NCBI GenBank assembly: GCA_022865725.1
Contig: JALHTP010000340.1
Location: forward strand, 1-5,597
Origin: Methyloceanibacter sp.
GTDB taxonomy: Bacteria > Pseudomonadota > Alphaproteobacteria > Rhizobiales > Methyloligellaceae
Length of the DNA: 5,597 nt
Reading direction: 5' to 3'
The notes under the pieces were generated by a model, which searched no databases, was not told the origin of the DNA, and saw only the letters and a program-made list of their open reading frames with translations. The position numbers and the translations under genes are program-made. Below are positions 1 through 5,281 of this stretch, piece after piece. Positions within the stretch are counted from its first letter, which is position 1, and every line of letters starts with the position of its first letter.

Positions 1-821
1 CCCAGGCTTCAGTTGCCGTGAGCGCCGATGGCCGCGAATGGGTTCTGTTCAACGCCGCGCCCGACCTCCGGCAGCAGATCAACGACACGCCGGAACTTTA
101 TCCGGCCCATGATGGCGGCCCGCGCAACAGCCCCATCAAGGCGGTCGTCCTGACCAATGGCGACGTCGACGCGATTGCCGGCCTGCTTTGTCTGCGCGAG
201 GGCCAGCCCTTCACCATTTATGGCACGGCCCGCGTGCTCGACGTGCTCGCCTCCAACAGCATTTTCGACGTGCTCGACCCGCGTCTCGTTAAGCGGGTCC
301 CCATGGCGTTCGGGCAGCCCTTCGCGGTCGAAGGTCCGTCGGGTCCCTTGGGCATCAGCATCGAGGCCTTCGCGGTCCCGGGCAAGGTCCCGCTTTATCT
401 CGAGGACGCTCACGCGGGCGCCGGTTTCGGCACGCAGGAAGGAGATACCACCGGCCTCAGGGTGACCGAAACCGCAAGCGGGCGTCACTTCTTCTATGTC
501 CCGGGATGCGCCAAGCTCGACGATGCGCTGCGCGCGCGGCTCAAGGGAGCGCCGCTGCTCTTCTTCGACGGCACCCTCTACACCAATGACGAGATGATCG
601 CCCAAGGGCTGCTCAACAAGACGGGCGAGCGCATGGGCCATATGAACATGTCGGGAAGCACGGGCTCGATCGAGCAGATCGCGCCCCTCGACGTCGGCCG
701 CAAGATCTTCATCCACATCAACAACTCCAATCCGGCTCTCCGCGAGGGTTCGCCCGAGCGGGCGGCGATCGAGCGGGCCGGTTGGGAGGTCTCCTACGAT
801 GGGATGGAGGTCAGGGTCTGA
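1..821 (+). CDS. pqqB: PQQ biosynthesis protein PqqB, 3' part (5' end outside window)
   Basis: PqqB has a metallo-beta-lactamase fold. It acts in the cytoplasm in pyrroloquinoline quinone synthesis, where family studies describe it as an oxygenase on the Glu-Tyr-derived intermediate. The reading frame is open from the left edge (first full codon at 3) to a TGA at 819-821, giving 272 visible residues. The family is about 300 residues long, so roughly 30-40 N-terminal residues, including the usual Cys cluster, lie outside. A GTG at 18 is internal, because the frame continues upstream as QASVAVSADGREW, a typical PqqB stretch. Diagnostic segments are LTNGDVDAIAGLLCLREGQP (about 150-209), GHMNMSG (636-656), IHINNSNP (711-734) and a GWEVSYDGMEVRV end. 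PQQ serves periplasmic quinoprotein alcohol and glucose dehydrogenases. No pqqC follows: the next gene is convergent. Identity is firm. Confidence 0.95.
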   Translation, partial: QASVAVSADGREWVLFNAAPDLRQQINDTPELYPAHDGGPRNSPIKAVVLTNGDVDAIAGLLCLREGQPFTIYGTARVLDVLASNSIFDVLDPRLVKRVPMAFGQPFAVEGPSGPLGISIEAFAVPGKVPLYLEDAHAGAGFGTQEGDTTGLRVTETASGRHFFYVPGCAKLDDALRARLKGAPLLFFDGTLYTNDEMIAQGLLNKTGERMGHMNMSGSTGSIEQIAPLDVGRKIFIHINNSNPALREGSPERAAIERAGWEVSYDGMEVRV

Positions 822-843
822 AAATATGTGCGGCGTCGCCGCC
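822..843 (-). terminator. Possible Rho-independent terminator for the minus-strand transcript
   Basis: In the 45-bp gap between the convergent pqqB and CHAD genes, positions 830-842 read GCGGCGTCGCCGC. This can fold into a five-pair all-GC stem with a three-base loop. Read on the minus strand, the stem is followed by ACATATTTT (821-829), a short U-rich run. That suits a terminator 25-46 nt past the CHAD stop codon. On the plus strand no U-run follows, so it would not serve pqqB. The stem is short and the U-run imperfect, so support is modest. Confidence 0.35.
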
Positions 844-866
844 ATGCTCGAGCTAGAGCGCCGACT

Positions 867-1838
867 CTAACTGGCGCGGGGCGTGCGCAGATCGCCGAAG
901 ACCACGACGTTGTCGGGCCGCGTTTCCGCGACCGCCTTGGCCGCGGCGCCGGCAGCGATCAGCCAATAGGCTTCGATGCGCTCGGCGAAGGGCCGTGAGC
1001 GCTCGGCGAACAGCCTCTCCCCTTGAGTCGTGGCCGCTTGCCGCAGCGCTTTGTGTCGTTTGCGGCAGCGCTTCAGAAACGCCGCCGTCTCCTCGGGGCT
1101 GCCGAACGTCATGGTCGGCGTGGACACGAGCCGGCTGAGCAAGGAGATATCGTGGTCGTCGCCAAGGATTTGCGACAGCGAACGGGCAGCCTCGACCCGC
1201 GCCGAAAGCTCGGACGGCCAGCAAGGCGCTAGCAACTGCATTTGCCGCCAATGATGCTGCACGCCTTTGCGCCATTCGTGCAGATCCTCGTCGCGGCCGG
1301 CGGGAAAGGCATGCTGGAATGACTGGCGGGTCGTGCGATAGCAGCGCCTGAGGCCCTTGGCGAGCGAGCGGAAATCGTCGGGATAGACGGCAAGCCCGGC
1401 GAAGGCTGGCCGCACCTCGAGCAAGGCCCGCATGGCGTCGGACGCCGCGCTCCGCTCCAGATTCTGCTCCGCCGCGTGCCGCCTTTTATGCAGCCAGGCG
1501 CGCAAGGATTGGATGGGGCCTTGGCCCGGCCCCGGTCCCGTCTCACGCTCGAGCTTGTCGACGGCGTCGATCAGGGCATGGGCGTCGCGCGCGGGGGCAA
1601 GACCTCTGGCGATGACGGCGAGCCTTTCGCTCAAATTGGCGAAGGCGGGCTCGGGCATGCCGGGCCGGACGAGCAGAAGCAGCGAGCGGAGCCGCTTCAG
1701 GCATTTGCGGGCATTGTGCACGCCGCTATGGCGTTCCGGCGGAGCAGCGAGCGCGCCATGGGCGATCTCAAGCTCGGCGAACGCCACGCGCCGCAATGCC
1801 TCGCTCATCGGCATTGCCGGATCGAGACGGTAACTCAT
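867..1838 (-). CDS. CHAD-domain protein (predicted polyphosphate-binding helical protein)
   Basis: This 323-residue protein is built mainly of one CHAD domain, an all-helical fold with two four-helix bundles and conserved His/Arg/Lys side chains that bind polyphosphate. Visible marks are VHNARKCLKRLR (residues 40-51), ARDAH (83-87), KGLRRCYRTTRQSF (161-174), LHEWRKGVQHHWRQMQLL (186-203) and LGDDHD (225-230). These form the duplicated HxxRxxxK(R)xR pattern of the family. No CYTH domain, signal peptide or membrane segment is seen. I chose the ATG at 1836-1838 because AGGGGGA lies about 6 nt upstream and MSYRLDPAMP matches the usual start of such proteins. An in-frame ATG at 1880 would add 14 residues, but it overlaps a candidate -10 element. 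The gene follows thiE by 86 bp on the same strand. A role in polyphosphate granules or phosphate handling is family inference only; no functional link to thiamine is shown. Confidence 0.88.
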   Translation of the reverse strand: MSYRLDPAMPMSEALRRVAFAELEIAHGALAAPPERHSGVHNARKCLKRLRSLLLLVRPGMPEPAFANLSERLAVIARGLAPARDAHALIDAVDKLERETGPGPGQGPIQSLRAWLHKRRHAAEQNLERSAASDAMRALLEVRPAFAGLAVYPDDFRSLAKGLRRCYRTTRQSFQHAFPAGRDEDLHEWRKGVQHHWRQMQLLAPCWPSELSARVEAARSLSQILGDDHDISLLSRLVSTPTMTFGSPEETAAFLKRCRKRHKALRQAATTQGERLFAERSRPFAERIEAYWLIAAGAAAKAVAETRPDNVVVFGDLRTPRAS

Positions 1839-1878
1839 CGAGTCCCCCTGAACTGCTTGAAACAACCCCCGAACCCAC

Positions 1879-1908
1879 ATGATCCCCGGGGGAGGGGTTT
1901 CCGGTCAA
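1879..1908 (-). promoter_or_regulatory. Candidate sigma-70-type promoter for the CHAD gene
   Basis: In the thiE-CHAD gap the minus strand carries TTGACC (1903-1908, five of six matches to the -35 consensus). Eighteen nt further on is GATCAT (1879-1884, four of six matches to TATAAT). Transcription would begin near 1872, giving a leader of roughly 30 nt before the ATG at 1838. The alternative ATG at 1880 lies inside the -10 element, which favours the downstream start. The call rests on a consensus match by eye. The CHAD gene could still also be read through from the thi genes. Confidence 0.35.
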
Positions 1909-1924
1909 GCCCCAAACCGCGGAC

Positions 1925-2557
1925 TCAGCCCTGTGGACGCTCTGTGGATAAATTCCGCCACGGCGCGGTCGCTTCAATCCAATTTTCCACGCGCGCTTCA
2001 GGGTCTTGGCCTGTCACAATGTCGGTGATGACGGCGACGGAATCGGCGCCCGAGGCCAGCACCAGGGGCGCGCGGTGGAGCGTGATGCCGCCAATTGCCA
2101 CCAGCGGGCAGGCGATCTTGGCGCGCCACTCGGCGATGCGGGGCAGGCCTTGCGGCGGCCAGGGCATCGCTTTCAGCGTCGTCGCATAGATGGGACCGAG
2201 CGCAATATAGTCGGCCCGGGCGGCGAGCGCCGCCTCCAGCTCCTCGAAATTATGCGTGCTGACGCCGATCTTCACGCCCGCTTCCCTGATGGCGGGGAGA
2301 TCGGTTGCGGCCAGATCCTCCTGGCCGAGATGCACGAAGCGCGCGCCTAATTCGATCGCCTCGCGCCAATAGTCGTTGACCACGAGGTCGCAGCGATGGC
2401 CCGTGCAGAGCGCGATTGCCCTTTCGATCTCGGCGCGGACGACGGTCGCCGGCTGGTCCTTGATGCGGAGCTGCACGAGCTTGATGCCGCGCGGCAAAAG
2501 GCGGGCGAGCCACTCCGTGTCGGGGACGATGGGGTAGAAGGGATCGAGGCTGATCAC
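1925..2557 (-). CDS. thiE: Thiamine phosphate synthase ThiE
   Basis: ThiE is a cytoplasmic TIM-barrel enzyme that joins HMP pyrophosphate to the thiazole phosphate, giving thiamine phosphate and PPi. The 210 residues show the family motifs in order: VQLRIKD (28-34), VNDYW (60-64), HLGQEDL (76-82), GVSTHN (98-103), GPIYATTLK (121-129) and AIGGI (154-158). Compared by eye with Bacillus subtilis ThiE, the substrate-binding R31, K33, N61, D62, D81, S100, T126 and K129 are kept. The second Thr of the PTxTK motif is Leu (L128), as I recall from other alphaproteobacterial ThiE proteins such as those of Rhizobium. The start is GTG (2555-2557), giving VISLDPFYPIVPD, a typical N-terminus; no strong ribosome binding site is seen. 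It lies 22 bp after thiG. A short polar tail (NLSTERPQG) follows the barrel. Identity is firm. Confidence 0.94.
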   Translation of the reverse strand: MISLDPFYPIVPDTEWLARLLPRGIKLVQLRIKDQPATVVRAEIERAIALCTGHRCDLVVNDYWREAIELGARFVHLGQEDLAATDLPAIREAGVKIGVSTHNFEELEAALAARADYIALGPIYATTLKAMPWPPQGLPRIAEWRAKIACPLVAIGGITLHRAPLVLASGADSVAVITDIVTGQDPEARVENWIEATAPWRNLSTERPQG

Positions 2558-2579
2558 GGCCGGGCGAGACCAGGAGCGA

Positions 2580-3368
2580 TCAGGACGCGTGATCGATCTT
2601 GAAGAAGGGCGTGCCCGCGACGGGCGTTGACGGCGCGGCCATGTCGCGCGGCTCGATCAGGCCGGCCTCGAAGGCGAGCCGTCCGGCTTCGACGGCCTTG
2701 GCGAAGGCCTCCGCCATTCTCACCGGATCGCCGGCTTTGGCGATCGCCGTGTTGAGCAGCACGGCGTCGTAGCCCATTTCCATGGCCTCCGCCGAATGCG
2801 AGGGCGTGCCGAGGCCAGCGTCGATGACGAGCGGGATGTCTGGGAAGTAGGCGCGGAGCGTCTTGAGCGCGTCCTTGTTGATGAGCCCGCGCGCCGAGCC
2901 GATCGGCGCAGCCCACGGCATCAGCACGTTGCAGCCGGCGGCGACCAGGCGCTCGGCGGCGCTCAAATCCTCGGTGGTATAGGGGAGAACCTGGAAGCCT
3001 TCGGCAGAGAGCGCCGTCGCGGCCTCGACGAGACCGAACAGATCGGGCTGCAAGGTGTCGTCGTTGGCGATGACTTCGAGCTTGATCCAGTCCGTGCCGA
3101 ACAGCTCACGCGCCATCTGCGCGGTGGCGATCGCTTCTTTCGCCGTGCGGCAGCCTGCGGTGTTGGGCAGCACGCGGCAGCCCAGTCCTTCGATCAGCGC
3201 CCAGAAACCCTGGCCCGTCAGGGCTCGCGCCGATTCCCGCCTGAGCGATACGGTGACGATCTCGGCGCCCGAAGCTTCGACCGCCTGTTTTAGGCTTTCC
3301 GGCGAGGGATATTGCGCCGTGCCGAGCAGGAGCCTTGAGGCGAAACTCTTGCCGTAAAGGGTGAGCAT
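2580..3368 (-). CDS. thiG: Thiazole synthase ThiG
   Basis: ThiG is a cytoplasmic TIM-barrel enzyme that condenses deoxyxylulose 5-phosphate, dehydroglycine from ThiO and sulfur from ThiS thiocarboxylate into the thiamine thiazole. The 262 residues match the usual length of about 255-265. Visible motifs are GAEIVTVSLRR (34-44), LPNTAGCRTAKEA (67-79), DWIKLEVIAND (93-103) with the Schiff-base lysine K96, MPWAAPIGSARGL in the middle, and IDAGLGTPSHSAEAMEMGYD followed by LLNTAIAKA. The start ATG (3366-3368) shares one base with the thiS stop in a TGATG overlap, which suggests translational coupling. The open frame extends upstream to 3506, but that part is the shadow of thiS and has no ThiG character. 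Identity is firm. Confidence 0.96.
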   Translation of the reverse strand: MLTLYGKSFASRLLLGTAQYPSPESLKQAVEASGAEIVTVSLRRESARALTGQGFWALIEGLGCRVLPNTAGCRTAKEAIATAQMARELFGTDWIKLEVIANDDTLQPDLFGLVEAATALSAEGFQVLPYTTEDLSAAERLVAAGCNVLMPWAAPIGSARGLINKDALKTLRAYFPDIPLVIDAGLGTPSHSAEAMEMGYDAVLLNTAIAKAGDPVRMAEAFAKAVEAGRLAFEAGLIEPRDMAAPSTPVAGTPFFKIDHAS

Positions 3369-3565
3369 CAGCCGCCCTGCCTCGGCGCCACGATCTCGAT
3401 CTCGTCGGCGTCGGTCAATGGTGTCGCGCCGCGCGAAGGGGCGGCAACGAAGCTGCCGTTCACGGCCGTGGCGATCTTCGCTTCGGCAAAGCCGAGCCGC
3501 GCGCAAAGCTCATCGAGAGTCTTCGCATCGGTGGCGAAAGCCTCACCGTTGAGAAGGATCTTCAA
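3368..3565 (-). CDS. thiS: Sulfur carrier protein ThiS
   Basis: ThiS is a small ubiquitin-fold protein. Its C-terminal Gly is adenylated by ThiF (or a MoeB-like enzyme) and converted to a thiocarboxylate that gives sulfur to ThiG. This 65-residue protein ends in APRQGG, the required Gly-Gly. Other marks are KILLNGE at the start, TLDELCARLG, IATAVNGSFV and LTDADEIEIVAP. The start is a TTG (3563-3565): GGAGG lies six nt upstream, the first strand LKILLNGE begins there, and no ATG or GTG fits. The open frame continues to 3835 but has no ThiS similarity there. The gene overlaps the thiO end by 23 nt, so its ribosome binding site lies inside thiO, and it overlaps thiG by one base. No thiF is seen in the window. 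Confidence 0.93.
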   Translation of the reverse strand: MKILLNGEAFATDAKTLDELCARLGFAEAKIATAVNGSFVAAPSRGATPLTDADEIEIVAPRQGG

Positions 3566-4550
3566 GAAACACCTCCGGGTCCGTCGCGCCCGTATCGAGA
3601 AAGGCGGCGACCAGCTCCGCCAGCACCGGCGCGAGCAGAAATCCATGCCGGTAAAGACCGTTGACGTAGATATAGCCCTTCCGCGGGATAATCCTAGGCC
3701 GATTGTCGGGAAAGGCGGGCCTCGCTCCCGCACCCTGAAGCACGATCTCGGCCTCGGCGAAAGCAGGGTCGAGCGCATAGGCCGCCGACAGGAGGTCGAG
3801 CGCGGAGCGGAGCGTGATGGCGCCAATCTCCTCACTCTCGATCACCGTGGCGCCGATCATGTAGAGCCCGTCGCCCCAGGGCACGACATAGATGGGAAAG
3901 CGCGGATGCAACAGTCGCACGGGCCGTGCGAGATCGACCTCGCGGCTCTTGATCACGATCCTCTCGCCGCGCACGCCGCGAAGCGTCGGAAGATCGTCCT
4001 TGGCGGTGAGCCCGCGGCAATCGATGACGAGATCGGCGCCCTTCGGCATCTCGCCATCGCCGAGACGTAAAGCCACGCCTTCCGCGATGACCGCATCGAG
4101 CAGGAAGCGCAAGGCGGGCTCGGGCGCGAGATGGGCTTCCTCTTCGTAAAGCAGCGCACCCGCGAAACGATCGGCGAGGACCGGCTCGATTGCGGCAAGT
4201 TCCGCAGGCGAGAGACGCTGGTGCCCTCCCGTCATGCGGGCGAAGCGGTCGAGCTCCGTGCGGTCGCGATGCAGCGCCACCACAAGCGTGCCGTTGGTGA
4301 CGGTGCCGGGATAGATCTCGCGCCACAGTGCGACCCCGCGCCTGCCGAGCTCGCGGATGACGCTTTCCGCGCTCTCCTCCTCGCAGCGGGGCGCCAGCAT
4401 AGCGCCGGCATAAAGGCTGCAAGCTTCGGCGAAGGGTCGCGGCGATCGCTCATAAAGCGTGACGGCGTGACCGCGACGGGCCAGCAGAAGCGCCTGCCAG
4501 AGGCCAACCACGCCCGCCCCGCGGATTGCGATCGAGAGGGGTGTGCTCAA
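3543..4550 (-). CDS. thiO: Glycine oxidase ThiO (FAD-dependent)
   Basis: ThiO oxidises glycine to its imine with FAD and O2, the aerobic source of dehydroglycine for ThiG; anaerobes use ThiH instead. The 335 residues begin with a Rossmann fold, IRGAGVVGLW (GxGxxG at 11-16), ending in acidic E34. SLYAGAMLAPRCEEE (45-59) resembles the family's A-AGMLAP segment. R277 (GARPAFPDNRP) and R301 (GLYRHGFLLAP, 298-308) appear to match the two glycine-carboxylate arginines of Bacillus ThiO, aligned by eye. The start is TTG (4548-4550): an in-frame TGA lies eight codons upstream, no ATG, GTG or other TTG intervenes, and any later start would break the GxGxxG motif. The TTG is one nt after the stop of the protease gene (TAA g TTG) and has only a weak AAGG upstream, so translation probably depends on that gene. 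No THI-box precedes it. Confidence 0.93.
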   Translation of the reverse strand: MSTPLSIAIRGAGVVGLWQALLLARRGHAVTLYERSPRPFAEACSLYAGAMLAPRCEEESAESVIRELGRRGVALWREIYPGTVTNGTLVVALHRDRTELDRFARMTGGHQRLSPAELAAIEPVLADRFAGALLYEEEAHLAPEPALRFLLDAVIAEGVALRLGDGEMPKGADLVIDCRGLTAKDDLPTLRGVRGERIVIKSREVDLARPVRLLHPRFPIYVVPWGDGLYMIGATVIESEEIGAITLRSALDLLSAAYALDPAFAEAEIVLQGAGARPAFPDNRPRIIPRKGYIYVNGLYRHGFLLAPVLAELVAAFLDTGATDPEVFLEDPSQR

Positions 4551-4551
4551 C

Positions 4552-4977
4552 TTAGCGAAGCCTTGTGACGATCACGGATTTGGCTTGGAAGTCGATTTCC
4601 AGTTTACAATTTAAGAGGAGTTCGACGCCCAAAATGATTTCCTCCTGCGTCTTGCGGCGGCGCCGAGCAAGCCGTTCCTGCTCAGTCTCCCGAATGACGA
4701 GCGGAGATATGAAGGGCTCTTCGCCCAGCCAACTTATCCGACCTCTGCTGAGATGGAAGACTTCAGGCTGTTGGCTTGCCAATACGGCGCTGACCGAGTG
4801 TTGAATTGTGATTTGCAGGCCCATCCGTTCGGCCTGATATCGATCGATGATCAGCGATCCATTGAAGCCAGTGTCGATAAGGGCGGTTACCGGCTCCGGA
4901 AAACCACTCACGCTTAGCTTCACGAATGGCCGTTTGAGATCGTCGAGACTTCCGCGGATCGAATCAGGCTGCGGCAA
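4552..4977 (-). CDS. Retropepsin-like clan AA aspartic protease, 141 aa
   Basis: This is a single-lobed aspartic protease of the retropepsin type, which in known family members works as a homodimer with one catalytic Asp per chain. RPFVKLSV (16-23) leads into ALIDTGFNGSLII (32-44), with D35-T36-G37 as the active-site triad. The second hallmark, a hydrophobic-hydrophobic-Gly, is EIILGVELLLNCKLEIDF (113-130). Between the two lies a strongly charged stretch (96-113, with RRRRK at 105-109) that looks like an exposed insertion. No signal peptide or membrane segment is seen, so it is probably cytoplasmic. The start is TTG (4975-4977): an in-frame TAG lies five codons upstream and AGGAG sits nine nt before it. 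The gene overlaps the end of the preceding small gene by 14 nt. GC is clearly lower than in thiO or ggt. Its substrate and its link to thiamine are unknown. Confidence 0.82.
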   Translation of the reverse strand: MPQPDSIRGSLDDLKRPFVKLSVSGFPEPVTALIDTGFNGSLIIDRYQAERMGLQITIQHSVSAVLASQQPEVFHLSRGRISWLGEEPFISPLVIRETEQERLARRRRKTQEEIILGVELLLNCKLEIDFQAKSVIVTRLR

Positions 4978-5224
4978 ACGGCGAAGCTCCTATGCGTAAG
5001 CAGCAGCCAGCCGTCTCGGCGCCGAATGCCTCAATGAATTTGAGGTGCACGTCCGAAATCGTGGAAGCTATGACGTAGTCACCTGATTGCAGGTTGATCA
5101 TCACGTATTTACCGAAATGCTCCGGCTCGAGACGTCGTGCGACGAGCGAAAACTCTTCCGATCGGTCCTTAATCGCCGCGTCGATCGGCGATCCGATTTC
5201 CTGTCTCGTTCGCGCCCGCGCCAT
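4964..5224 (-). CDS. Small hypothetical protein, 86 aa, partner of the protease
   Basis: I do not recognise this gene firmly. It starts at an ATG (5222-5224) with a weak purine-rich site (GAGATGG) upstream and ends with TGA at 4964-4966. Residues 1-35 are polar and charged and look helical (MARARTRQEIG, IKDRSEEFSLVARRLE). The core HFGKYVMINLQSGDYVIAS, followed by DVHLKFIEAFG and CCLRIG, suggests a beta-hairpin, a helix and a last strand. This layout resembles small bacterial proteins of unknown function (DUF5678-like, from memory) that I recall being encoded just before clan AA aspartic proteases. Its 3' end overlaps the protease start by 14 nt, so the two are probably translated together. 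A chaperone, inhibitor or antitoxin-like partner, or a substrate of the protease, are all open possibilities. Base composition is lower in GC than in ggt and thiO. That it is a real gene is likely; its function is not known. Confidence 0.68.
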   Translation of the reverse strand: MARARTRQEIGSPIDAAIKDRSEEFSLVARRLEPEHFGKYVMINLQSGDYVIASTISDVHLKFIEAFGAETAGCCLRIGASPFAAA

Positions 5225-5281
5225 GGTTCCATCTCGCTCTGACAGCCTCGAAGGCAGGATAGCCCCTTACCAGGCGCTCGT

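Noticed and set aside
9..845. 278-codon open frame on the minus strand opposite pqqB
   Set aside because: It is antisense to a clearly conserved pqqB, has no recognisable motif, and reflects the low stop frequency of GC-rich DNA.
826..870. 14-codon frame after pqqB starting MCGVAAMLE, reminiscent of a glutamine amidotransferase N-terminus or a PqqA-like peptide
   Set aside because: It is too short, has no Glu-x-x-x-Tyr as in PqqA, no clear ribosome binding site, and mostly consists of the candidate terminator hairpin.
1931..1951. Replication origin suggested by the DnaA-box-like repeat
   Set aside because: There is only one perfect box, it is inside coding sequence, and no AT-rich unwinding region or origin-linked gene is nearby.
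1476..2189. 237-codon plus-strand frame across the CHAD gene, the gap and thiE
   Set aside because: It spans parts of two conserved genes on the other strand and its translation has no domain character; it is a shadow frame.
5225..5281. Possible promoter (TTAGAC-N18-TATCCT, minus strand) and hairpin GCCTcgaAGGC (5245-5255) before the 86-aa gene
   Set aside because: The -35 matches poorly, the hairpin has only four pairs and no U-run follows, so neither a promoter nor a terminator can be supported.
4552..5281. Insertion-sequence or attachment-site borders around the low-GC pair
   Set aside because: I found no terminal inverted repeats, target duplication, transposase fragment or tRNA at either edge.
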